Shown piece by piece: positions 16,436 through 25,139 of a DNA stretch of 64,000 bases. The notes under the pieces were generated by a model. That model worked only from the letters and a program-made list of their open reading frames with translations. It had not been told where the DNA came from and searched no databases. A program made the translations under genes and the position numbers. How positions within the stretch are numbered: position 1 is the stretch's first letter; each line of letters opens with the position of its first letter. Location: the NCBI RefSeq assembly GCF_900102675.1, contig NZ_FMYX01000004.1, forward strand, positions 310,001 through 374,000, read 5' to 3'. This DNA is from Pseudomonas guariconensis (GTDB lineage Bacteria > Pseudomonadota > Gammaproteobacteria > Pseudomonadales > Pseudomonadaceae).

Positions 16436-18112
16436 ATGAATGCCAAGACCGAAACGCCCGCATTGCCCGAAGGCGCCTGCATTACCGCCAAGGTCCCGGA
16501 TCACGACGAGGCCCTGCTTGGCGATGTCGTGGTCAACCCGTACCGCCTGGCGCCGCTGACCGCGATCATCCGCGACGGTGGCCGCACGCTCAGTGCTGTC
16601 CACGTTCGGGTGCTGGGCCGTGGCGAGCGCGGCGTGGACATCGCCTATGAGGTGTCTGACCGCTCTCTGTGGACCTACGGCGGGATCCCGGTGTTCGGCC
16701 TGTACCCGGACTACGTCAACCAAGTGGAAGTGACCTACAAGCTCGACGGCGAGCGCATCCGCGAGCGTTTCGAGATCTACGCCCCGGCCGTGCGTCTGCC
16801 GGTAGTGGCCAAGCAGACTGCGGCCCTGCCTGAGGTGGAGCCGGTCAAGGTGTCGCCAGGCTTCGAGAAGCGCCTGTACCTGTTCAACCATCTGCAAGGG
16901 GATATCCCCGGTGCGCGCGCCTTCAAGTGGAACGGCCTGGGTGGCGCCGCCGAGTGGGACCAGGTGGGCAACAACTGGATCGCCGACAGCAATGGCGATG
17001 TGCGCTGGTACCTGGACATCGAACAGATCCACGACTCCAACCGCCGCGACGGCCTGGGCGGGACCATGGGCTTCCAGCAGACCCGCGACGGCAAGCTGAT
17101 CTGGGGCCAAGGCCAGACCTATTCCAAGTACGACCTGCTGGGCCGGCGCATCTGGCAGCGTAGCCTGCCGGACAAGTTCGCCGACTTCTCCCACGAGATC
17201 CGCGAAACCGTGAACGGCACCTACCTGTTGCGCGTGGGCACCAGCGATTATCGACGTCCGGACGGCAAGCGCGTGCGTTCGATCCGTGACCACATCATCG
17301 AAGTGAACGAGGCGGGCGATGTGCTGGACTTCTGGGACCTCAACCAGATCCTCGACCCGTACCGCGGCGACTTGCTCGAAACTCTGGGCAAGGCGGCGAT
17401 CCAGCTGCCCGCAGACGTGGCGCGCCAGGACAGCACCCTGGCCAACGAGCTGGCCGAAGGCGACCTGCCATTCGGCGATGCTCCGGGCGTCGGCACTGGA
17501 CGCAACTGGGCCCATGTCAACGCCATCGACTACGACCCGGCCGATGACAGCATCATCATCTCTGCCCGCCATCAGGGCGTGGTGAAGATCGGTCGCGACA
17601 AAACGGTGAAGTGGATCCTCGCCTCGCCGCAAGGATGGCCGGCACGCCTGCAAGACAAAGTGCTCAAACCTGTGGCGAGCGAGGACTTCGACTGGTCCTG
17701 GACCCAGCACACGGCCTGGCTGACCGGTCGCGGCACGCTGACCGTGTTCGACAACGGCTGGGGACGTGACTTCGCGCCGACCAAACTGTCGGGCAACTAC
17801 AGCCGTGCGGTGGAGTACCGCATCGACGAAGCCAAGGGCACCGTCGAGCAGGTCTGGGCCTACGGCAAGGAGCGAGGCGATGAGTGGTACAGCCCGATCA
17901 CCTCGGTGGTGGCCTACCGTCCGGAAACCGATACCCAGTTCATCTACTCGGCGTCGGTGGGTTTCCTCACGCCGGAAAAACTCACCACCTCGGTGCTCAA
18001 CGAGGTGCGCAGCGGTACCCAGGAGGTTCTGGTGGAACTGAAAGTGCACAGTCGCCAGCCGGGTAGCGTCGGCTACCGCGCACTGGTGATCGACCTCGAC
18101 AACGCGTTCTGA
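16436..18112 (+). CDS. astA: Arylsulfate sulfotransferase, no signal peptide
   Basis: A 558-aa protein of the arylsulfotransferase (AssT) family. Conserved parts include GRNWAHVNAIDYDPADDS, SARHQGVVKIG and WTQHTAW, which supply the His and Arg residues of the AssT propeller active site. The family moves sulfate from an aryl sulfate to a phenol through a sulfo-histidine. Unlike enterobacterial AssT, which is periplasmic, this protein starts MNAKTETPALPEG with no signal peptide, so it should be cytoplasmic. It needs imported substrate, consistent with sftP and atsRBC nearby. The physiological acceptor is unknown. Confidence 0.9.
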   Translation: MNAKTETPALPEGACITAKVPDHDEALLGDVVVNPYRLAPLTAIIRDGGRTLSAVHVRVLGRGERGVDIAYEVSDRSLWTYGGIPVFGLYPDYVNQVEVTYKLDGERIRERFEIYAPAVRLPVVAKQTAALPEVEPVKVSPGFEKRLYLFNHLQGDIPGARAFKWNGLGGAAEWDQVGNNWIADSNGDVRWYLDIEQIHDSNRRDGLGGTMGFQQTRDGKLIWGQGQTYSKYDLLGRRIWQRSLPDKFADFSHEIRETVNGTYLLRVGTSDYRRPDGKRVRSIRDHIIEVNEAGDVLDFWDLNQILDPYRGDLLETLGKAAIQLPADVARQDSTLANELAEGDLPFGDAPGVGTGRNWAHVNAIDYDPADDSIIISARHQGVVKIGRDKTVKWILASPQGWPARLQDKVLKPVASEDFDWSWTQHTAWLTGRGTLTVFDNGWGRDFAPTKLSGNYSRAVEYRIDEAKGTVEQVWAYGKERGDEWYSPITSVVAYRPETDTQFIYSASVGFLTPEKLTTSVLNEVRSGTQEVLVELKVHSRQPGSVGYRALVIDLDNAF

Positions 18113-18412
18113 TCCTGCCGGGAGGGCCGTCGGTCCTCCCATCGACCCTCCTTCAGGCCTTTGGACTAACCTGAACTTCTTCCCTGCACCGATCCGGAAA
18201 TCCGGCTCGGTGTTCAACCGTTCGTTCTTTTTTTCGAACAGCCTATTGTCCAACACCCCAGCACCCGCTTAGCATTCCGTTTGAGATTTCAAACGCTCGA
18301 TGCCCAGGCGTTGAACACCCCTGGTGCAAGAATTCCTGATGGCGCCCTTGGGCGCCTTTCAACAATCAATAATTAGCGCCGTCCGTGCACGGTGCTCTCA
18401 AGGGAATCCGAC
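18113..18412 (+). promoter_or_regulatory. gabD upstream region with a palindrome and two hairpins
   Basis: No gene was found in these 300 bp. A GGGAGGGCC/GGTCCTCCC hairpin at 18120-18140 may end the astA transcript, although no T-run follows. CGTTTGA-GATT-TCAAACG (18278-18295) is a perfect 7-bp inverted repeat that could be an operator for gabDT. GGCGCC-CTTG-GGCGCC (18341-18356) is a small hairpin in the probable leader. No regulator of gabDT lies in the window. Confidence 0.4.
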
Positions 18413-19855
18413 ATGCAGCTCAAAGACGCTCAGTTGTTCCGCCAGCAAGCCTTCATCAACGGTGAGTGGCTGGACGCGGACAACGGTCAGACCATCAAGG
18501 TGACCAACCCGGCTACCGGTGAAGTCATCGGTACCGTGCCGAAGATGGGCGCCGCCGAAACCCGCCGCGCCATCGAAGCTGCCGACAAGGCCCTGCCGGC
18601 CTGGCGCGCACTGACCGCCAAAGAGCGTGCTGGCAAGCTGCGTCGCTGGTTCGAGCTGATGATCGAGAACCAGGACGACCTGGCCCGCCTGATGACCACC
18701 GAGCAGGGCAAGCCACTGGCCGAAGCCAAGGGCGAGATCGCCTACGCTGCCTCGTTCATCGAGTGGTTCGCCGAAGAAGGCAAGCGTGTCTACGGTGACG
18801 TGATTCCTGGCCATCAGCCAGACAAACGCCTGATCGTCATCAAGCAGCCGATCGGTGTCACCGCCGCCATCACTCCGTGGAACTTCCCGGCCGCGATGAT
18901 CACCCGTAAAGCCGGCCCGGCCCTGGCCGCTGGCTGCACCATGGTCCTCAAGCCTGCTTCTCAGACCCCATACTCCGCCCTGGCCCTGATCGAGCTGGCC
19001 AACCGTGCCGGCATCCCGGCTGGCGTGCTGAGCGTGGTCACCGGCAGCGCTGGCGAAGTCGGCGGCGAGCTGACCGGCAACGCCCTGGTTCGCAAGCTGT
19101 CCTTCACCGGCTCGACCGAAATCGGTCGCCAGCTGATGGAAGAATGCGCCAAGGACATCAAGAAGGTCTCCCTGGAGCTGGGCGGCAACGCGCCGTTCAT
19201 CGTGTTCGACGACGCCGACCTGGACAAGGCGGTCGAGGGCGCGATCATCTCCAAGTACCGCAACAACGGCCAGACCTGCGTCTGCGCCAACCGTATCTAC
19301 GTTCAGGACGGCGTTTACGACGCGTTCGCCGAGAAGCTCAAGGCCGCTGTCGCCAAGCTGAAGATCGGTAACGGCCTGGAAGAAGGCACCACTACTGGCC
19401 CGCTGATCGACGGCAAGGCTGTCGCCAAGGTCCAAGAGCACATCGAAGACGCAGTCTCCAAGGGCGCCAAGGTGCTGTCCGGCGGCAAGCTGATCGAAGG
19501 CAACTTCTTCGAGCCGACCATCCTGGTCGACGTACCGAAGAGCGCTGCCGTGGCCAAGGAAGAAACCTTCGGCCCGCTGGCGCCGCTGTTCCGCTTCAAA
19601 GACGAAGCCGAAGTCATCGCTATGTCCAACGACACCGAGTTCGGCCTGGCTTCGTACTTCTATGCCCGTGACATGAGCCGAGTGTTCCGTGTCGCCGAGG
19701 CCCTGGAGTACGGCATGGTGGGTATCAACACCGGCCTGATCTCCAACGAAGTGGCACCGTTCGGTGGCATCAAGGCCTCGGGCCTGGGCCGCGAAGGTTC
19801 CAAGTACGGCATCGAGGACTACCTCGAGATCAAGTACCTGTGCATCAGCATCTGA
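18413..19855 (+). CDS. gabD: Succinate-semialdehyde dehydrogenase
   Basis: A 480-aa aldehyde dehydrogenase. Catalytic E255 (LELGG) and C289 (NGQTCVCANR) are present, as are N157 (TPWNF) and the FTGSTEIG NAD(P)-binding stretch. It oxidises succinic semialdehyde to succinate, the last step of 4-aminobutyrate degradation. gabT follows on the same strand 180 bp later. The start at ATG 18413 gives MQLKDAQLFRQQAFINGEWL, the usual N-terminus, and AAGGGAATCCGAC supplies the ribosome site. Confidence 0.96.
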   Translation: MQLKDAQLFRQQAFINGEWLDADNGQTIKVTNPATGEVIGTVPKMGAAETRRAIEAADKALPAWRALTAKERAGKLRRWFELMIENQDDLARLMTTEQGKPLAEAKGEIAYAASFIEWFAEEGKRVYGDVIPGHQPDKRLIVIKQPIGVTAAITPWNFPAAMITRKAGPALAAGCTMVLKPASQTPYSALALIELANRAGIPAGVLSVVTGSAGEVGGELTGNALVRKLSFTGSTEIGRQLMEECAKDIKKVSLELGGNAPFIVFDDADLDKAVEGAIISKYRNNGQTCVCANRIYVQDGVYDAFAEKLKAAVAKLKIGNGLEEGTTTGPLIDGKAVAKVQEHIEDAVSKGAKVLSGGKLIEGNFFEPTILVDVPKSAAVAKEETFGPLAPLFRFKDEAEVIAMSNDTEFGLASYFYARDMSRVFRVAEALEYGMVGINTGLISNEVAPFGGIKASGLGREGSKYGIEDYLEIKYLCISI

Positions 19856-19871
19856 TCACGTACTGAATTTC

Positions 19872-19916
19872 CCTCTGCCAGCGGGGCGCGAGAGCGACGT
19901 CTCGCTGGCCTTTTTG
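19872..19916 (+). terminator. Terminator-like hairpin after gabD
   Basis: GCCAGCG...GCGAGAGCGACGTCTCGCTGGCC folds into a GC-rich stem followed by TTTTT. It lies directly after gabD and ahead of the gabT leader, so gabT is probably read partly by read-through or from its own promoter. Confidence 0.6.
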
Positions 19917-19938
19917 ACACCGTAGTACCTGGTGACCA

Positions 19939-19984
19939 GGGTGTTCGCGACAGTCGATCAACGCATGCTGATCGTGAACGACCC
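19939..19984 (+). ncRNA. Structured gabT leader (candidate gabT RNA motif)
   Basis: Just upstream of gabT, GGGTGTTC (19939-19946) can pair with GAAC-G-ACCC (19976-19984), enclosing an inner stem CGATCA/TGATCG (19955-19960 with 19969-19974). A conserved RNA structure named the gabT motif has been reported in gabT 5' regions of Pseudomonas. Position and architecture fit, but I could not check it against the covariance model. Confidence 0.5.
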
Positions 19985-20035
19985 CAGCCACCCCCGAATA
20001 ACAGCGCCATTATCGTCGGCGCGAATGAGGGCATT

Positions 20036-21313
20036 ATGAGCAAGACCAACGAATCTTTGATGCAACGCCGTGTCAACGCCGTCCCACGTGGCGTTGGCCA
20101 GATCCACCCGATCTTCGTCGACACCGCGAAGAACTCGACCGTGATCGACGTTGAAGGCCGCGAACTGATCGACTTCGCCGGCGGCATCGCAGTACTGAAC
20201 ACCGGCCACCTGCACCCGAAAGTGGTTGCCGCCGTTCAAGAGCAGCTGACCAAAGTCAGCCACACCTGCTTCCAGGTTCTGGCATACGAGCCCTACGTAG
20301 AGCTGTGCGAGAAGATCAACGCCATGGTCCCTGGCGACTTCGCCAAGAAGACCCTGCTGGTCTCCACCGGTTCCGAGGCCGTCGAGAACGCCGTGAAGAT
20401 CGCCCGTGCCGCCACTGGCCGTGCCGGCGTGATCGCCTTCACCGGCGGCTACCACGGTCGTACCATGATGACCCTGGGCCTGACCGGCAAGGTCGTGCCT
20501 TACTCCGCTGGCATGGGCCTGATGCCAGGCGGCATCTTCCGCGCCCTGTTCCCGAGCGAACTGCACGGCATCAGCGTTGACGACGCCATCGCCTCGGTCG
20601 AGCGCATCTTCAAGAACGACGCCGAGCCACGCGACATCGCTGCCATCATCCTCGAGCCGGTACAAGGCGAAGGCGGCTTCCTGCCAGCACCGAAAGAGCT
20701 GATGAAGCGCCTGCGCGCCCTGTGCGACCAGCACGGCATCCTGCTGATCGCCGACGAAGTCCAGACCGGCGCTGGCCGTACCGGTACCTTCTTCGCCATG
20801 GAACAGATGGGCGTCGCGCCTGACCTGACCACCTTCGCCAAGTCCATCGCTGGCGGCTTCCCGCTGGCCGGTGTGTGCGGCAAGGCCGAGTACATGGACG
20901 CCATCGCTCCAGGCGGCCTGGGCGGCACCTACGCCGGTTCGCCGATCGCCTGCGCTGCGGCCCTGGCCGTCATCAAGGTGTTCGAGGAAGAGAAACTGCT
21001 GGACCGCAGCAAGGCTGTCGGTGAGCGTCTGACCACTGGCCTGCGCAAGATCCAGGAAAAGCACCCGATCATCGGTGACGTGCGTGGCCTGGGCTCGATG
21101 ATCGCTGTTGAAGTCTTCGAGAAAGGTACCCACACCCCGAACGCCGCTGCCGTTGCCCAGGTCGTGGCCAAGGCACGTGACAAGGGTCTGATCCTGCTGT
21201 CCTGCGGTACTTACGGAAACGTCCTGCGTATCCTGGTTCCGCTGACCGCCGAAGACGCGCTGCTGGACAAAGGCCTGGCAATCATCGAAGAGTGCTTCGC
21301 TGAGCTGGCTTGA
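20036..21313 (+). CDS. gabT: 4-aminobutyrate aminotransferase
   Basis: A 425-aa class III PLP aminotransferase. The Schiff-base lysine is K269 (FAKSIAGGFPLAG), D240-E241 (IADEVQTG) contact the cofactor, and STGSEAVENA (110-119) binds phosphate. It transfers the amino group of 4-aminobutyrate to 2-oxoglutarate and produces the substrate for GabD. It is 180 bp downstream of gabD, with a folded leader in between and a clear terminator after it. Confidence 0.96.
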   Translation: MSKTNESLMQRRVNAVPRGVGQIHPIFVDTAKNSTVIDVEGRELIDFAGGIAVLNTGHLHPKVVAAVQEQLTKVSHTCFQVLAYEPYVELCEKINAMVPGDFAKKTLLVSTGSEAVENAVKIARAATGRAGVIAFTGGYHGRTMMTLGLTGKVVPYSAGMGLMPGGIFRALFPSELHGISVDDAIASVERIFKNDAEPRDIAAIILEPVQGEGGFLPAPKELMKRLRALCDQHGILLIADEVQTGAGRTGTFFAMEQMGVAPDLTTFAKSIAGGFPLAGVCGKAEYMDAIAPGGLGGTYAGSPIACAAALAVIKVFEEEKLLDRSKAVGERLTTGLRKIQEKHPIIGDVRGLGSMIAVEVFEKGTHTPNAAAVAQVVAKARDKGLILLSCGTYGNVLRILVPLTAEDALLDKGLAIIEECFAELA

Positions 21314-21327
21314 ATCTGACGCGATGC

Positions 21328-21358
21328 ATAAAAAAACCCGCTTCGGCGGGTTTTTTTA
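21328..21358 (+). terminator. Rho-independent terminator of gabT
   Basis: AAAAAACCCGCTTCGGCGGGTTTTTTT is a CCCGC/GCGGG stem with a TTCG loop, flanked by A and T runs. Confidence 0.95.
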
Positions 21359-21451
21359 TGCCCAAGCCAGGCACGGGACGCTATCGTTGTCCGAGGATTT
21401 GCCCAGGATGCTGCAACGGATTGCGTGTCAAGGATTACCAGGAGCCCGCCG

Positions 21452-22660
21452 ATGAGCGCTGCCAACCCCATCCCGCCTTGCGTACTGATTGCCGAAGGCG
21501 ATCCTTGGGTGCGCGACATGCTCCGCGACATGCTGCTCAGCGTCCGCTGTGATGCCCGTTTGCAGGTCTGTGCCAACGGACCGGAGGCTTTGGCCGCGCT
21601 GGCGAGCAAACCCGACCTGATCATCGCTGCCCGCGAGCTGGCCGGCGGCGACGGCCTAGACTTGCTGCGCAACGTGCGTGCCCAGCAACAAACCGCTACC
21701 TTGCCATTCATCCTCATGAGCGAGCGCAGCGACAGTGCCAGCGTGCATGAGGTGCTGCCGCTGCATCCCACCGCTTACCTGAGCAAACCTCTGGATCTGG
21801 ACAATCTGCGCAAACGCTTGGAGAAACTCCTGCTGGAGGTGGGGGAGCAGGTCGCCTGCCCGGCTCCGGCCTTGCAGCCGGGGATCAAGCTGCCGACCTA
21901 CTTAGAACAACGCCGCGCCAGCGCCGATGGCGGGCCGCTGCTGGCCGATGTGCAGGTGGCAATCAAGCGTGCGCTCAACCCTCAAGGGCTGAACCTCAAG
22001 ACGCTGGAAGAAGAAGTGCGCAACGATCCGCAGATCACGGCGGTGCTGATTGCCGCTGCCAACAGTGCCGCCCTGCATAGCGAAGTACCGGTGCAGACCC
22101 TGTTGCAGGCGTTGAACAAACTCGGCAGCACCCAAAGCATGAACCTTATCCTGGGCCTGGCCCTCAAGCGCAGTGCGCGCCTGAGTGACCCGTTGCTGGC
22201 GCGGCACGCGGCGCATTTCTGGGACCTTTCGCTGCACACCGCAGAGTACGCCCGCAGCCTGGCGCGCCTGCTCGAAATCGATGAAGAACGCTGCTACTGC
22301 GCGGGCTTGCTGCATTGCCTGGGCGATCTGGCCGTGCTGCGTTGCCTGCAGGAGTGGTGCCTGGCGGGCGGTGAGCTGGACGAGGACCAGGTGCAACTGT
22401 CGCTCAATGAATTTGGCGCTGCTTTTGGCTCGGCGCTGCGCACGCGATGGCGCCTGCCGCTGAGCCTGCGTGAGCTGATCGCCGCGATCTATCAACTTGG
22501 CGGCGGGGTCTATTCGCGGGAAATCCTGGCCATGAACCTGGCCGGGCAATTGTCGCGCCTGTCCGAGGAACAGGGCCTCGAGAAAGTCGCCAGCGGCAAG
22601 ACGGCTCGCCTGCTCAAGCTAGGAATGGCGCAACTGAGCCGGCTGCGCAGGCAGGAGTGA
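21452..22660 (+). CDS. Degenerate receiver domain plus HDOD domain protein
   Basis: A 402-aa cytoplasmic protein. Residues 10-130 have a response-regulator receiver fold (VLIAEGDPW and YLSKPL with K112), but the phospho-acceptor position is Ala60 (PDLIIAAREL), so normal phosphorylation is unlikely. After a linker, residues 145-400 form an HDOD domain (KTLEEEVRNDPQITAVLIAAAN, LGSTQSMNLILGL, AGLLHCLGDLAVL). HDOD proteins are signalling scaffolds in motility and biofilm control. It converges with a diguanylate cyclase gene 14 bp away. AGGAG 8 bases before ATG 21452 supports this start. Confidence 0.85.
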   Translation: MSAANPIPPCVLIAEGDPWVRDMLRDMLLSVRCDARLQVCANGPEALAALASKPDLIIAARELAGGDGLDLLRNVRAQQQTATLPFILMSERSDSASVHEVLPLHPTAYLSKPLDLDNLRKRLEKLLLEVGEQVACPAPALQPGIKLPTYLEQRRASADGGPLLADVQVAIKRALNPQGLNLKTLEEEVRNDPQITAVLIAAANSAALHSEVPVQTLLQALNKLGSTQSMNLILGLALKRSARLSDPLLARHAAHFWDLSLHTAEYARSLARLLEIDEERCYCAGLLHCLGDLAVLRCLQEWCLAGGELDEDQVQLSLNEFGAAFGSALRTRWRLPLSLRELIAAIYQLGGGVYSREILAMNLAGQLSRLSEEQGLEKVASGKTARLLKLGMAQLSRLRRQE

Positions 22661-22674
22661 GGTCGCGCCGAGCC

Positions 22675-23664
22675 TCAGCCACGCACGATCTGGTTCTTGC
22701 CCTGGCGCTTGGCCTGGTACATGGCGGCGTCGGCGCGGGCGAAGAGGGTGTCGATCAGGTCGTCCGCATCGGTGAGCTCGGTCACGCCTTGGCTGACCGT
22801 GACGCCATACACTTGCTGCCCATGGCTGAAGCTCAAGTGCTGGATCTCCCGTTGCAGCCGTCCGGCGATCTGTTCGGCGATCTGGGCGGTGCAGCCTGGG
22901 AACACGGCAGCAAACTCCTCGCCGCCGATCCGCCCGAACAGATCGCCTCGGCGTAGCACGGCGCGGCCGCTGTCGGCGATGCGCTGAAGCACCTGGTCAC
23001 CTTCCTGGTGGCCATAGGTGTCGTTGATCTGTTTGAAGTCATCGATGTCCAGCAGCAGGAAGGCCAGGGGCTTGCCTTCCTCCCGGGCGGTTTCCAGGGC
23101 CTGGCGGGCGCACTCGAAGAAGTGGCGGCGATTGCTGCTTTGGGTCAGCACATCGGTGGTGGCCAGACGTTGCAGCTCGCCTTCGAGCTGCTTCTTCTCG
23201 GTGATGTCCTCGGCGATGCCGACGATGATCACGCGTTGGTCGCTGTCGCGCTGCTGGTTGACGTAGCACTTGTCGCTCAGCCAGCGCACTTGGCCGGCGG
23301 CGTTGATGATGCGGTATTCGCGATCTTCCACCGAACCTGTGTCCAGCACTTGCGCCAGGCTGCGCTCGGCGTATTCCAGGTCGTCCGGGTAGATGCTGTC
23401 GCGCCAGGCGTTGTAATCGGCCAGTACCAGACTGGCCGGACGACCGAAGATCCGCTCATAGGCGGGGCTGACATAAAGCACCCGGCGGGTTTCCCAGTCG
23501 AACGCCCACAGCACAGCGTTGACGCTGTCGAGCAGCGAACTGTAGAGCTGCTCGCGTTCGCTCAGGCGGGCGACTTCGCCCTGGGCATGGAGGAGGGCGA
23601 GCAGGGTCTGTGCAGCTTCCGGCGGTGGATTGCCGAAGAGGGTCGAGGTGAGGTCTTTGGCCAT
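22675..23664 (-). CDS. PAS-GGDEF diguanylate cyclase
   Basis: A 329-aa protein with a PAS/PAC module (about 42-155) and a GGDEF domain (about 165-325). The active loop is GGEEF (247-251), with an inhibitory site RRGD (238-241) five residues before it, so it should make c-di-GMP and be product-inhibited. DIDDFKQINDTYGH supplies metal and substrate binding. No transmembrane segment is visible. The ATG complementary to 23662-23664 begins MAKDLTSTLFG; an upstream GTG start (23772) would add 36 residues and cannot be excluded. Confidence 0.88.
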   Translation of the reverse strand: MAKDLTSTLFGNPPPEAAQTLLALLHAQGEVARLSEREQLYSSLLDSVNAVLWAFDWETRRVLYVSPAYERIFGRPASLVLADYNAWRDSIYPDDLEYAERSLAQVLDTGSVEDREYRIINAAGQVRWLSDKCYVNQQRDSDQRVIIVGIAEDITEKKQLEGELQRLATTDVLTQSSNRRHFFECARQALETAREEGKPLAFLLLDIDDFKQINDTYGHQEGDQVLQRIADSGRAVLRRGDLFGRIGGEEFAAVFPGCTAQIAEQIAGRLQREIQHLSFSHGQQVYGVTVSQGVTELTDADDLIDTLFARADAAMYQAKRQGKNQIVRG

Positions 23665-23804
23665 GAGCACGAAGCGATTCTCGGCGTGAAAGCGTGCGGC
23701 CACGATCCGGCCCGCCACGCGGGCGATATGCCGGATTTGAGTCGGGAAGGGGAGTGAAGTTCCGGTCGGCACGCCCCAGGGCGAGGCGTGCCGATCAACG
23801 GTGC

Positions 23805-24989
23805 TCAGGCGCCGGAAGGGCGCAGGGAGTAGGTTTTCAGCTGGTCGGCGAAGTCGCGCAGCGCCTGGATGCCACTGGCCTCGGCCTCGTGGACCCAGTC
23901 CTTCATGGCGGCCAGCATGTCGTGGCCGTTGGCGCTGGTGCGCGCCCAGATCTGTTGCAGGGCCAGGCGTTTTTCATAGATGGTCTTGAGCGACTGGCTG
24001 TGGGCGAGCATGGACTCGATGCGCACGTGATGGCGGTCCTGCAGCAGGCTCGTTTCACGCGACAGCAGGCGCTTGGCACGGCGGAAGTGGTGGCGCACCG
24101 AGGTGTCGACACGATCCAGCTCTTGCTTGACCAGTGGCGCGATGACCAGCTTGCGGTACTGGGCCATGATCTGGAAGCGGTTGTTGAGGATCGCCATGGC
24201 GGTGTCCATGTCCAGATGCGCCTTGCCCTCGACCCGATGGGCGATCGGCGCCACGCGCTGGACCTTGGCCAGGCGCAGCAGGCACAGCAGACGAATCCAC
24301 ATCCAGCCCATGTCGAACTCCCAGCGCTTGACCGAGAGCTTGGCCGAGTTGGGGTAGGTGTGGTGGTTGTTGTGCAGCTCCTCGCCACCGATCACGATGC
24401 CCCAGGGCACCAGGTTGGTAGCTGCGTCCCGGCACTCGAAGTTGCGATAGCCCAGCGCATGGCCCAGGCCATTGACCACCCCCGCGGCCCAGAAGGGAAT
24501 CCACATCATCTGTACTGCCCAGATGGTGATGCCGATGGTGCCGAACAGCAGCAGGTCGATCACCGCCATCATGGCCACGCCGCCGAGCTTGTAGCGCGAA
24601 TAGAGGTTGCGCTCGATCCAGTCGTCCGGGCAGTTCTTGCCATAGATGCGCAGTGTCTCGGGGTTGCGTGCCTCTTCGCGATAGAGCTCGGCGCCCTTGC
24701 GCAACACGGTGCCCAGGCCCTTGTAGACCGGGCTGTGGGGGTCGTCCGGCGTTTCGCACTTGGCGTGGTGCTTGCGATGGATGGCGGTCCATTCACGGGT
24801 GTTCTGCGCCGTGGTCAGCCACAGCCAGAAGCGGAAGAAATGTTTGAGCCCGGCGTTGAGCTCCAGGGCGCGATGGGCGGAATAGCGATGCAGGTAGAGG
24901 GTGACGCTGATGATGGTCACGTGGGTCATCAGCAGGGTGACGCCGACCAGTTGCCAGGCCGACAGATCGAGAAAACCGGAGTACCACAT
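23805..24989 (-). CDS. desA: Acyl-lipid (delta-9 type) fatty acid desaturase
   Basis: A 394-aa integral membrane desaturase. The three histidine boxes HRYSAH (34-39), HRKHH (71-75) and HNNHH (206-210) bind the di-iron centre, and hydrophobic spans at 10-32 and 138-175 anchor it. The last 120 residues are a helical cytoplasmic extension seen in pseudomonad DesA. It introduces a cis double bond into membrane phospholipid acyl chains and so adjusts fluidity. The start gives MWYSGFLDLSAWQL. It is a single gene flanked by c-di-GMP genes. Confidence 0.93.
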   Translation of the reverse strand: MWYSGFLDLSAWQLVGVTLLMTHVTIISVTLYLHRYSAHRALELNAGLKHFFRFWLWLTTAQNTREWTAIHRKHHAKCETPDDPHSPVYKGLGTVLRKGAELYREEARNPETLRIYGKNCPDDWIERNLYSRYKLGGVAMMAVIDLLLFGTIGITIWAVQMMWIPFWAAGVVNGLGHALGYRNFECRDAATNLVPWGIVIGGEELHNNHHTYPNSAKLSVKRWEFDMGWMWIRLLCLLRLAKVQRVAPIAHRVEGKAHLDMDTAMAILNNRFQIMAQYRKLVIAPLVKQELDRVDTSVRHHFRRAKRLLSRETSLLQDRHHVRIESMLAHSQSLKTIYEKRLALQQIWARTSANGHDMLAAMKDWVHEAEASGIQALRDFADQLKTYSLRPSGA

Positions 24990-25139
24990 AGGTGTTGAGA
25001 CCCTCGAAAAAACAGGGGAACCGCGCGGGCATTATCGCCGGGTGAGGAAATAAAACCAGTCACCCTTTCCGATAGGAAGTCACGGCATGTTTCAGCCTTT
25101 ATAATGCCCCATTCTTTTTCAGGGGCTTATCCACCCGAC

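Noticed and set aside
16328..18256. 642-codon open frame opposite astA
   Set aside because: astA on the other strand has clear family motifs and a ribosome site; the antisense product is low-complexity.
23694..24998. 434-codon plus-strand frame opposite desA
   Set aside because: desA carries all three histidine boxes on the minus strand, so this frame is its shadow.
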